Positions 1 to 10,111 of a stretch of 64,000 nt of DNA are shown one piece after another. This stretch comes from Oxytricha trifallax. Taxonomy: Eukaryota > Ciliophora > Spirotrichea > Sporadotrichida > Oxytrichidae. The translations under genes and the position numbers were made by a program. The notes under the pieces were generated by a model. The model was not told the origin of the DNA, ran no database searches, and saw only the letters and a list, made by a program, of their open reading frames with translations. The stretch is from contig ARYC01017928.1 of NCBI GenBank assembly GCA_000711775.1, positions 1 through 64,000 on the forward strand. The letters are read 5' to 3'. Position 1 is the stretch's first letter; every line of letters begins with the position of its first letter.

Positions 1-288
1 GAATTTAAAGATTATTTTATTTTTTAAAGCTTAAATAAAAATTTTGATCTATAATTATCAATAAATTAAAAATTTTTATTTACAAGTAAAAAAATATGAT
101 TAAAAATTTAAAAAGATTAAAATAGAGAAATTTGAGAAATATAATATTTGTTTACCATTATGTAAAATAGAATTAATATTTCTTATTATTTATATATAAA
201 TGTATCATATTTTGAATACATTTAGATTGATTTGTAAAGTATATTGATAGTGGATTGTTCAATTTATTTGTTTGAATCGATTAAATTT
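1..288. other. AT-rich intergenic DNA
   Basis: Very AT-rich stretch with no frame longer than chance on either strand. Nothing recognisable was found before the repeat that begins near 289. Confidence 0.5.
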
Positions 289-867
289 TAGCTGAATTAA
301 AATAAGCTTAAATAATAAATGCTTATAGCCCTTCAAAACCCCAAAACCCCTGCTCGATTAAACTTGGGATTTTATTGCACTGGTTGGAAATAATGACCGC
401 AGGCAAAAGAGACATGAAGTCTACGCTTTTGCAGGAATTGAGAGCTAAAGCAAGTGTACATGAACGAGACTATGGTCCTTTGAATTCCACCACAGTAGTT
501 AAGTTTTAAAATTTAATAGTATTAATAATTTAATTAAAATTTGAATTAAGGAAAAGAGGGAGGTTCAAAACGAGTGCCCCATGAACCTTGCAAATGACGC
601 AACTCAGCTCACAGATGTCGAAAGTAGGGTAAGGACCACATATTCTTTATCTACGCACTGTGCTCTATCCAATGGTAAAGTATGGGACCGAAATAAAATT
701 CGAACTTTTTTCCCACATTACTGATCATTGGAAACTGCACTTTGAAGGCCCTCTCATAATAAGTTAAATTGTGAAGTTTGGAATTTCGCTATTTATCTGA
801 TATTAAATCATCACTATACCAACTTATAAATCTATCACGCATATATGTATTGGAGTTTTGGGGTTTA
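289..867. repeat. Telomere-bearing repeat, copy 1
   Basis: A ~580-bp unit found again almost unchanged at 33326-33896, and in part (opposite orientation) at 23475-23585. It holds CAAAACCCCAAAACCCC at 334-350 and GGAGTTTTGGGGTTT at 852-866, i.e. C4A4 at the left and G4T4 at the right, as on a hypotrich macronuclear chromosome or a TBE end. The sequence just inside the two ends does not form an inverted repeat, unlike TBE transposons. About 40 bp left of the C4A4 block is also shared between copies, so the telomere-like motif is not the exact boundary. It encloses a small intron-containing reading frame (393-724). Confidence 0.75.
393..724 (+). CDS. Small predicted protein inside telomere-bearing repeat (copy 1)
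   Basis: Unrecognised protein of about 92 residues. The frame opens at ATG 393 (starts MTAGKRDMKSTLLQEL), runs to 497, and continues at 551 if a 53-nt GT..AG segment (498-550, almost pure A/T) is removed as an intron; TGA at 722-724. The exons are about half GC while the putative intron and flanks are strongly AT-rich, which supports splicing. The twin at 33427-33758 keeps frame, splice sites and stop. The four exon differences seen are one silent and three replacement changes, so there is no sign of strong selection. It lies between C4A4 and G4T4 blocks like a gene on a minimal nanochromosome. It could be a chance frame in a non-coding repeat. Function unknown. Confidence 0.45.
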
Positions 868-1512
868 TATTTATATTAGGATATAGAGATGAAGTTTGTT
901 TTTAATTAAAATTAAGTTTCATTTACTCCTAATTCAAAGCATGAGTAATTATTAAAAAAATTTCTATTAAAAGTATAAAAACTTTAATTATAAACACTTC
1001 TTATACATAAAATAAATTATTTTACTCATATAAAAAACTATGAATAAACTTAATTTAATTTATTTAGAAAAGTAATTACATTCAAATAAAAAACTTATTT
1101 AAAAATAATCATAATTAAAAATATATATATTAAATATATAAAAAATGGGCTCAAGTAGTAAAAATATGAATTTTATCACTTGAGCCCATCTTAAATAAAT
1201 AAATATAAAATCAAACAAAATTATAAAAAATAAATATAATAATGTTTGAATAATGCTTGAATTTATAATTAGTCATATATTTAGAATTTAAATATTCGCG
1301 ATTTTAACATTATTTTAACTGAATTTTAAATTCAAATTTAAATATGAGCGCTAACATTTTAAGAAAAACAACAGCACTTCCATCAAACTAAATGAGACTT
1401 ACCTTTGGCGTCAATAAAAGTGTGATAGCTGTAGATGAACTCTCAAAAGGAACTACCAGAGTTATCACTTGAAGTCTCTGTTATTAAAATAGAAATTAAT
1501 AATAGAAAATAA
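868..1512. other. AT-rich spacer with a 12-bp hairpin
   Basis: No gene seen. It holds a perfect 12-bp inverted repeat, ATGGGCTCAAGT at 1145-1156 and its complement at 1178-1189, with a 21-nt loop. This could be a structured element or the footprint of a short transposon. Confidence 0.5.
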
Positions 1513-2790
1513 ATGGCAAACAAGTGTGTGGGAAACAGAGAGGAAGAGAAAGGCAATAATGAAATTCCTATACAAACTGAAGAAGTTGAATTCTATTTTT
1601 GTGAGTTATGTGAGATAGATTTTGCTAATAAATCAAGCTGGTACAGACATATGAAGGAGCATAGAGAAACCAAGCCCACTGTCTACTTAAAGCATGATAA
1701 AATAGATGGAAAGTATGACTGCTTTGAGTGCCATAAGCAATACTCTTATACAAGAGATTTGAAGAAGCATATATTAAAAGCTCACAAGAAAGATATAGAA
1801 GTTGAGAATCATGAAGTTGAGCTGAAGCTTCTCAACAAAAGAAAAGCGAAGGAATATTCCAAGGTCGTAGTGCCTGAAAAAGCTAGAGAATCAGAGTACG
1901 TTAAGAAGGCACGCAACCAACTGACCTCTGAAATAACAAAAATTATGATCAAGATTCAATACAAGAAAATACCGGTTCTTGCTTAAATTGACCTAGATAC
2001 TTCTCTTTAAAGCTACCTTATATTAGAAGACTCCTTTGATAAGAAAGTTATCAATGATCATCAATACGCATACAAGGTGTATCCCTTCAACTATCTCTAA
2101 AGTGATGATAAATATTAGATGGAGTTTACAAATGAGTATCAAGTACTCACTCAAGCAAAGTTTAAAGAGTGTAGTTACTTAATCAAGCTAGATACTGTTC
2201 TCCTTGCCAAGGATCATGTTGCTTTTAGACTTCCACTCTATGAAATGACCCTATGAGATTTCATAACAGATAAAAGGAATCATAAGTAACTTGGATAAAT
2301 AGCGACTCAGACCGTATAAGGTATTAAAGAGCTTTACAAGTTATGGTTTGTTCACAGAGATTTTAAGCCAGAAAATATAATGATAAACCTTTCACCAGTA
2401 AGAGTAGCAATAATCGATTTCAACAGAGCCTAAAGAGTGGAAGTATCAAGGCTTGGAACTGTAATGGGAACTCCAGGCTACTATCCAGAAAGAGAAGACT
2501 GGAGAGATGGAGACTTTTAGTGGGATGTGTGGGCTTTAGCAGCATTAATAATAGAGTGCGATATGCCACGCAACTATAACTATTCTACAAGGTGCGAAAA
2601 GGATGCATGGCAAAGAATAAATCAATTTATTGACAAAACAAGAGTGTCTCAATCAATGAACCAAATGGCAGAGTCAATAATAATAAAACTAAACTCAAGA
2701 TCAAACATATCAATAGAGCAGATAGAGTTGTGGTTAAGTAGGATAAACTTCAGGCCTCTACCACATGATCCAAAAGTGCATTTTTAGTGA
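1513..2790 (+). pseudogene. Zinc-finger/protein-kinase gene of TBE-transposon type, one nonsense codon
   Basis: With TAA/TAG read as Gln this is one frame of 425 codons broken only by TGA at 2254-2256 (residue 248). Residues ~28-50 (FCELCEIDF..RHMKEH) and ~74-92 (CFECHKQY..LKKHILKAH) are C2H2 zinc fingers. The second half is a protein-kinase fold: candidate ATP-binding Lys in YAYKVYPF, catalytic loop HRDFKPENIMIN, and an unusual IDFN in place of the DFG magnesium loop, then GTPGYYPERED as activation/APE region. A zinc-finger/kinase protein of ~57 kDa is known as one of three TBE transposon genes in Oxytricha, which this matches in architecture. A G4T4 terminus lies ~100 bp after the stop. The tandem copy downstream has Arg where the TGA falls, so the TGA looks like a single AGA-to-TGA change. 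Confidence 0.8.
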
Positions 2791-2893
2791 TTAAATTATA
2801 TACATTTACTAAATATTTCACATTAAAACCTATTAATAACCCCCAACCCCTAACAAATTCTCTACAAATCAAAGCACTTATGAACCTCATTAA

Positions 2894-2909
2894 GGGGTTT
2901 TGGGGTTTT
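2894..2909. repeat. G4T4G4T4 transposon terminus
   Basis: GGGGTTTTGGGGTTTT sits 104 bp past the kinase stop. Its complement is the C4A4 start of TBE inverted repeats, so this is read as the end of the first zinc-finger/kinase element. A C-rich block (CCCCCAACCCC, ~2842) lies between stop and terminus. Confidence 0.7.
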
Positions 2910-2919
2910 GATTAAAAGA

Positions 2920-4010
2920 AAAATGGGAAGTATGTCTGTGAGTTCTATGAGAAGCCATATTCTCATACTAGAGACATCAAAGTGCACTTAAAGAAAAAGC
3001 AAAATCAAAGTTTTGTCTTAATTCATGAACCTACAGGAATAGATTCCTCTAAAAAAGAAGATCAAGAAACCCAGTGGAGTCTCTTAGAGTTGAAGTCTAG
3101 AAGTAAGTAAAAATGAAGAAAGCAGTCAAGAACTTTCCAGTCTCTGAGATCAATAAAATCATGGTTAAAATAGAGGCAATAAAGATTCCTATATTAAAAA
3201 TTATTGACTTGGATTCTTGCCTAGAAAGTTACCTCACTCTTGAAGATAAAATAGAGAAGAGAGTCAATACTGATGACTAATATGCTTACAAGATATATCC
3301 ATTCAATTACTTCCTTGCTGATGACAAGTTCCAAATGAAATCTGCTAATGAGTATTATGTTCTTTAAAAGGCAAAGTTAAATGAGTGCAGGCATATCATC
3401 TGGCTTGATGCTATTTTACTTGGTAAAGATCATGTAGCCTTCAGGCTTCCATTACTTGAAATGACTAACAGAGAATTCTTATCTGACAATAGATGTCAGA
3501 GATAAATTGGCTAGATAGTATAGCAGACAGTTGAGGGGATTGAAGAGCTTCACAAGCTAGGTTATGTTCATAGAGACTTAAAGCCAGAAAACATCATGAT
3601 AAACTTTCAGCCTCTTAAAGTTTATATTATTGACTTCAACAGAGCTCAAAGAGTGCAAGCCTCTGCATAAGGAAATGTATAAGCCATTCCTGGATATTTC
3701 CCAGAGAGAGGATTGGAGAGATGGAGACATTTAATGGGATATCTGAGCTCTAGCAGTAATAATAATAGAGAGCGACATGCCAAGAAACGATTACTTTAGC
3801 TGCAAGAGGTGAGAGAGATTCTTATCAGAGAATCAAAAAATATATATCGATAAAAATAAAATAAATGGAGATCTCAGAGAACTTGCAGACTCAACTATTA
3901 TCAAGCCAAGCTAAGAGAATTAACAAACAATAGAAGCAATCAAACATCAACTTAGAAAGATAAAATTCAGAGAACTGCCACATGACTCTAAGCTTATGTT
4001 TGTGTGAATA
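2920..4010 (+). pseudogene. Second zinc-finger/kinase gene, decayed and 5'-truncated
   Basis: Homologue of the 1513-2790 gene. It begins abruptly inside the second zinc finger (GKYVCEFYEKPYSHTRDIK) only 11 bp after the G4T4 terminus of the upstream element, then continues through HRDLKPENIMIN, IDFNRA and PGYFPER. At least three frame changes are needed (near 3110, 3700 and 3800), so it cannot be expressed. Both copies carry DFN instead of DFG, so this is a family trait and not decay. A terminus-like AGGGTTTTGGAG follows at 4153. The missing 5' part is not in front of the first copy within this window. Confidence 0.75.
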
Positions 4011-4152
4011 TATTTTAAAAACTCGCTTGTTATACTCACTTAAATTACTAATATTAAAACATTAAACCCCTACATAAACCCTTTTAAAACCCTAATAAAG
4101 AATGCACTAATAGTCTACTATTATCAATAAAAAACTCAATCAAACTACTGAA

Positions 4153-4168
4153 AGGGTTTTGGAGTTAT
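4153..4168. repeat. Degenerate G4T4 terminus
   Basis: AGGGTTTTGGAGTT lies ~145 bp past the end of the second kinase copy, in the same relative place as the intact terminus at 2894-2909, with base changes. It is probably the eroded end of the second element. Confidence 0.5.
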
Positions 4169-4226
4169 AATGGGATACAGTACTTCCCAAACAAAGTACA
4201 ATTTAAGTATATACAATTATAAATTA

Positions 4227-5004
4227 AATCAGATATTAATCAAAACTACTTTCTAAGATGTTAGAAAAAAGATAGCTAAGTATATGGAGATTTTCACATC
4301 TAAGATGAAAATGAAATACTTAATGGTGATATTGAAGTAGATGAAAGTTTATTTACTCATGGAAAATTCTTGCATGATGAAGGCTAAATTAGAAATTAAG
4401 TAGGAAATATGAGAGTTGAAAGGCAAATTTGGGTATTCGGCATGATAGAAAGAAATTTTAAGAAAGCAAAAGCTTTTTTTGTTAAAGACAGAACTAGAGA
4501 TACTTTAAGGGCGATAATACACTTATATTCTTAAGTAGGATCGACTATTCATCATGATGGATTTAGTTCATATTAAAATATGCAGTTTTCATAAGCAGGA
4601 TTATAGAATAAAAGATATGTTCATGAAGAACTAAAATAAAATTTATTCAATCAATAATAAGAGGAAGATAATGATGTGAATATAATTATGATGGATGATA
4701 ATGATGAAGAAGAAGATTATGAAGAAAATAAATTTTAAGACGTTGAAATGCAAGATGATAGTGAGAAAAGCAATGCAAATGTAAAACCTAGAAATTTTAG
4801 AGGAGCAAATTAAATTGAAAGCTTTTGGTTTTACTCAAAAGATATATTAAAAATATTTATAGTACGATAAGTGATGAAAATTTGCATGATTTTTTAATGG
4901 AAGCATTATGGAGAAGACATATAAAAATCAATTAATAAAAGGCAAATGAATCTTTATCTGAGATATTAAACTAGTTAGTAATTAATTAAAAATTCTTTGA
5001 ATGA
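4227..5004 (+). pseudogene. ISXO2/IS1595 (Merlin-like) DDE transposase remnant
   Basis: The frame reads Q for TAA/TAG. Order of motifs: IEVDESLFTHGKF (first catalytic Asp block typical of the ISXO2-like transposase domain), RQIWVFGMIER, FFVKDRTRDTL, then STIHHDGFSSY (second Asp block), an acidic Asp/Glu-rich insert of ~45 residues, GANQIESFWFYSKDIL (third catalytic acid region) and FLMEALWRRH. A one-base frame change near 4855 separates the third motif from the C-terminus. The cysteine-bearing N-terminal part typical of the family is mostly missing. Family assignment rests on motif order and wording; the insert is unusual. This is unrelated to the DD34E transposases elsewhere in the window. 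Confidence 0.65.
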
Positions 5005-5065
5005 AAATTTTTTTTACATCAAGCATCAATTTATTTTTTTATTTTAAATAAGAATTTTTACTTTT

Positions 5066-5110
5066 TGCCACCGACTTAGGTTTTCGAAAAAATTTCTGCC
5101 ACCGACTTAG
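5066..5110. repeat. Paired 14-bp direct repeat
   Basis: TGCCACCGACTTAG occurs at 5066-5079 and exactly again at 5097-5110. It lies just after the ISXO2-like remnant and just before the end of the minus-strand gene at 5155-5926. It could be a target duplication, a pointer-like repeat or a terminal repeat of the element. Confidence 0.6.
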
Positions 5111-5154
5111 ACCTCCCACATTTTTTTGTAGTTTTGACGTCATCCTGCATATTT

Positions 5155-5926
5155 TCAAAGCCAGTTCTAGTTGGATCTTATAATGTTTAGACTTAAATCT
5201 CTTCTTATTAGTGATTACTGCTGTTTGTTTTCACTTGATGCTTGACTGGCTAGACATTTATCTTTTATCGTAGATTTGAAAGCAAAAGATAACCTGCTGG
5301 ATAACTTTTAGAATGATTACATAAATTCTTCTATTACATCTAGTTCTTCCTAGCTTAATTTAGATAATTCAGGTGTTGCTGCATTTAAGGGATTTTCATA
5401 TTCAGGGAATTCAAAGGTGTGAACCTTGGAAAGGATTGCATACAAAGTGGCAATAATAAGCGATAATAGATATCTATAAAGGATATAATAAAGTACTTTT
5501 AATTACCTTGAGTAAAACTGGTTCACCAGCATTGGTAAAAACAAAATACAACCTCTCATTTGAGAAGAATTTAAAATAGAATAATTTAACTTTTAAAATT
5601 ATGTTCATAGTTTAATTTAATGGTTGCAATTCTTTTTCATCATCCTCTGTTTTTCTCATTTTCTCAAAGCTAGTTCCCTTGAATGAACTGTTTCTCTTTT
5701 TAGTATTTCCATCAGCATGAATATTATCAACTTCTTTAAGCAAAGTATCAAAGCTGTTTCATTCATCCTCATCAAATTCAAAATTCTGCTGCTCATAAGT
5801 ATTATTGCCATTTAATCCTCTTCCGCTTGAAGATTATGATTGTGTAATTGTGGATTATGTGGGGTGATCTAAATTTTATTGATCAACCACAATACTATTG
5901 TCTCTTATATTATTATCGTCGTTCAT
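5155..5926 (-). pseudogene. Decayed cellular-type gene, weakly MON1-like
   Basis: Minus-strand frame from ATG 5926 with Gln/Asn/Ser-rich N-terminus, one in-frame TGA, and then a hydrophobic block KLFYFKFFSNERLYFVFTNA followed by GEPVLL. After one frame change (or a badly spliced 33-nt GT..AG segment near 5490) it continues as SLIIATLYAILSKVHTFEF and ends at TGA 5155-5157. FxFTNAGxPV plus a following IATLxAI segment resembles the start of the longin domain of MON1 vesicle-fusion proteins, but the match is short. It is either a macronuclear-destined segment or a pseudogene; low certainty on function. Confidence 0.4.
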
Positions 5927-6359
5927 TTCTAATCTATTATATGTTTTTCAATCTCTTTTAATAAAAACTGTATAAAAAATATCAGGATTTATATTAATTT
6001 TATATAAATTGAAGATTTAATGAATTGAATTCCTTAAAGAAAATGTTAGCAAACTAAAATTATAGGTAACCTCTAAATAATCCTAATAACTTGCAGCACA
6101 CAGCAAATAAAATTGGGGCATCCCCAAGATTTATTCTTTAATAATCCAGCTCCTTCGAGAGTTCACAAATGAACCCAAACACAAATATAAATGTCGCAAT
6201 AAACCCAGTATAAATAGTTTCATGAACAAAAGAAAATCCTAAAATAACATAAGCAATAAAAATCAAATTATCAATAGAAGGGAAGTTGTAAGGACTTCAT
6301 ATGGTTAGAGGAAAAAAAATTAGCTAGCATCATTCCATTAATTTGATTACAAATGTGCA
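5927..6359. other. Intergenic
   Basis: AT-rich, no supported frame. The region separates two oppositely oriented decayed genes. Confidence 0.4.
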
Positions 6360-8060
6360 TGATAGTATTATTGGAAAGAGAAAACAGTATTTAGGAGTTA
6401 TAACTAATGCAAATTAATAACTGCACGTAGTTGTATCAGAATAAAAAAACTCTGCACTTAATAATAGGCAAAATTTAAGTGGTCAAAGTCCTGATAAATA
6501 GCAATTTAATTCAAGTGATTAAAAAGCAAAAGCAAATCAATCATTTTTTCAATAGAAAAATTTACTGTCTTTAAGGAAATAATTAAATGGTTTTTAATCA
6601 AATTAATTGTCTAATAGCACTGTGAGAAGGAGATTGATTGATAGGTCAAACTAAAGATCAAATTTAATAAAAAACATTATTTCAGAGAGTTGAAATCAAA
6701 TGCTATTAATGGATAAGAATGAAAACAATTGGAATGTAAGGAGAAGAGCAAATGCAAATAAAGCATTGAGTAACTTTCACAATTAATTAAGTTTAATTAA
6801 GCAAGTAAATAAAGTACAAATTATCTTAACAAAGCCATATTTCTGCAAGTAACGCTCACTTGCAACAAATTCAGAAGCATCAAAATAGTGATTAACTGTG
6901 TGCAGTAATGCTGTATCACGTGTTGAAAGTGCCAATTTAAACAAACCCAAAAGATCATTGATAAAGTAAATGCTTGTATAATTGATACATGTCAATAATA
7001 TATTTAGTTTCAAGAAGGCTTCAAAACATAATTAAGTAAGAGATAATTATTTCAAGGAACAAACCAGTCAGATATCTTTCAGAATTTAAATTATTGACAA
7101 TAGTAGAAATAGTGAAATAAGCTTGGTTGGGCACTTATAGTAAGAATAATATGGATTAATCAGAATTTGAAACATAAAAATATTCAATTCTTTGAGAACA
7201 ATAAATATCTGAAAACTAATTGTGAAATGTACCAAATCTACAGGGATAATCAAAGAAAAATAATTGATTGTGGTAGTGATAAATATCTAGAGTGTTAAAA
7301 TTAAGTATAATGCCAAAAGTGATATAAAATAATTCTAAAAATATGCGATTTACTACAGCTTCTAATATTGGAGTGAAGCAGGGAGTACTGAGTGGTTTTA
7401 ATACTTCATATTATAAAACTAACAACGAATCAATTATAGTTAATTTTTTTAGTAAATATTTTATTAATTTAATAATAAGCAGCTGAAAGCTTTAGAAGTG
7501 GATAAAAATCATAATGAAAAGTCTAGCATTCAAATTGAAAATCAAAACTCAATAACCCATGCGGACGGTTTAAATTAGTATGAAACAATTCTAACTCAAG
7601 AAACAGACATAAATCATACCTCTGAGACTAATTGCAATCTATACCATCTAACTCATGTGGAAATTAAATTTTCGAAGCCAAAAACAGCATAAACTCAGTC
7701 CCGTAAGCTTAGAGAAATGAGTGAGTCTGCTAATAATTATTAGTATTTGGATTATATTGATCAAACAATAAAATCTTACAAAAATGGGCAGCAACTCAAT
7801 GATATCTTGTCATGCATTTAGCTTAATCTCAGCATTAGTCATTACTACTATAGAGAGAAATGCCGTAAAATCAAAATATGTCTCAATAAGATTTAACCAG
7901 TAATAATTAATAACGACAGATAACAACAGTAATTAATGGTATAAAAAGCTAATAGCAAATTAATGAAGAACGAGAAGATGTTGATAACGGTGTAGATTCT
8001 TAAATTCTAAAAGCATTTTAAAATCTCATAGAAGATAATCATTATTTTCCATTTCAGTCA
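6360..8060 (+). pseudogene. Large decayed protein gene, unknown family
   Basis: A run of plus-strand frames free of TGA for long stretches once TAA/TAG are Gln: Asn/Gln/Ser-rich start (~6360-6690), a basic part with NWNVRRRANANKAL (~6730), KEQTSQISFRIQIID (~7055), KTNCEMYQIYRDNQRK (~7215), YAIYYSFQYWSEAG (~7340), then ~200 residues from 7470 ending near EKM (~7980). At least two in-frame TGA and about four frame changes are needed. The composition is that of ciliate low-complexity cytosolic or regulatory proteins; no domain was recognised. The minus-strand frame 6783-7013 overlapping it is probably a shadow. Confidence 0.45.
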
Positions 8061-9621
8061 AAATCTAAGATGATGCATTTTTAGATAATTATAATAATTT
8101 TCAAGCGCATCACCAACTTTCAATAAAATGGTGATGCGTCCATTAAATATGTAAATATTAAAATGTTTAATATATACTACAAATGTAATTTTAACTAATT
8201 AAATTAAAAATAACTTCACTTTTAGAATGTTATATTTAAGCTAATATAGGTTTTATAAAAATAATTAATTGTTAGCTAATGCTCTATAATCTAAGATGAT
8301 CTAATACAATATTTTCTTTTTAAAATTAATCTTAATTATTTTTCGATTTTACTTAATTCAAACAAGTAGAGAATATTGTTCTTTATATTGCCTATTATGT
8401 CTTTTATGTGTGTAATAAATTATCCTCTTTATATAATCATGAATCAATTTATATTTCTAAATCAACTTATAATAAATCTATCAATATTTTATTAAAACAT
8501 TTTTTATTAATTATTGTTAATATATTAAATACTATTCTTATTAACTAAAAGACTATTTATATCTAAATCTTTTTCCCTTATATATCTTGTTTACGAATTT
8601 TTTATAGTCTAAAATTGGTTAACCCCTGAGCAAATTGTTAATGGGCCTAATTTTATAAGAAAATTGCTGATAGAATAGAGAAATTTTCAGTCACAAATGA
8701 AGCCTTTTAAAAATGGGGGATACAAGTCTAGAGAAAAAAACAGCAATTCCTGGCCAGACAAACACAGCAATATATACCATCTCAAAAACTATTCATAAGG
8801 AAAAATTTTTATATTAAAAATCGTATAAAATCTAAATAGACTTAGTATTAATCTACATAGAATTGTTTGAATCCTTAATTAGTTTTAATTTTAATAAAAT
8901 ATATTTAATTAAAAACTAATACTTTAAAGACTAAAGATCATTAAATTATTATTAATATTTCAGTAAAGCATAATTATTCTTTATTTTTATATCATATCAC
9001 TGTGTTAATTTTAACAATTTATTTGATAATCTTTTTAACTCGCCAACGTTTATCTTACTTTTTCATACTTTAAATAAAAATTCATTTATTTTGTGAGTCT
9101 CACACATAATCACAATATTTGTTAAATCAATCACTTTAAGAATTTTAACCGATTTTTTATAGAGTGAATACTGCTTCAACAAGAAAGAATTACTCAATAA
9201 TTTATGAATGGCCCTATAGATCTAAAATGATGTTAATCCAATAAATGCATTCACAATTATATAAAATACTTCAACATCTGCAAAAAAAGGAAAGTAAACA
9301 TAGGCAGAGTTAAGTGTCTTCCTAGAGTAACTACTTGAATAAATAAAATAAAATTAGTCAAAATTAAACTTTCACAACTAAGATGAACACTTCAACCTTT
9401 ATAAAGGGATCTGGTGAAATTCAGAATTTATAAGATCTGACTCACTACAACAAACTTTCGACATTGCCCCTTTCAAATCAAACTATCTCCCCTTAATAAC
9501 TTCACAAAAATAAAATAAAAAGGAATACTCGAAAAATGTATTAATTCAAGAAAAGAATGTAGAATTAATAAATAGTTAACTAAGAACATGAATAGATTGG
9601 CATTTTGAATTAATAAAGCGT
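8061..9621. other. AT-rich spacer
   Basis: No convincing frame, RNA gene or repeat was recognised. Short possible coding bits near 9480-9590 are too weak to call. Confidence 0.4.
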
Positions 9622-9895
9622 AGAAGATGCTTATGTTGATGACAGTAACTATTGCAGCATGAATTTTAGCAAAAAAAGGAAGAAATTTATCTTAAGGAAG
9701 AGCTAGAAAAATATCTGGATTCTATCTTAATCCTACACTCTAAAAGCAAAAAATATTATTGATAAAGGAAGTGCCATTTTAGGATTCACTAAAAATTTAA
9801 TAACCAATGGAGCTGCACAATTATTAAGTATAAAACCCCAATGTAGTTATTTACAAGATTTGGGTGACGTATAAAATTAATTAAGATAGATGAAA
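9622..9895 (+). pseudogene. Short coding remnant, unknown
   Basis: Plus-strand frame of ~85 codons without TGA (begins EDAYVDDSNYCSMNFSKKRK, later AILGFTKNLITNGAAQLLS). It runs into the GTA-repeat hairpin that follows. The upstream frame is closed by TGA. The amino-acid mix is protein-like but no family was recognised; it could be a single macronuclear-destined segment. Confidence 0.35.
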
Positions 9896-9910
9896 TTATT
9901 ATATAAATTA

Positions 9911-10002
9911 GGTAGCTTTAGTAATTTATTAGAGGGTCCTGTAGTAGTAGTAGTAGTAGTACTAGTAGTAGTAGTAGTAGAGGCTATTCTACTAAAGCTA
10001 CC
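9911..10002. repeat. GTA/TAG microsatellite inside a 13-bp inverted repeat
   Basis: About 40 bp of (GTA)n with a single CTA interruption (9941-9980), flanked by GGTAGCTTTAGTA at 9911 and its complement ending at 10002. The related text TAGCTTT also occurs near 23438. This could be the internal part of a very short foldback element. Confidence 0.6.
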
Positions 10003-10111
10003 AAAATGACGAGATATCCTATTTAATTATTATAAACTGCTACCCCTCTATAATAATACTTTACAATCTCTAACAACCCCACGAATCCAACATATGAACC
10101 TACTGCTCCTT

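Noticed and set aside
6783-7013. Minus-strand frame of 76 codons
   Set aside because: The plus strand reads as part of a longer protein-like gene through the same bases, with matching frames on both sides, so the minus frame is treated as a shadow.
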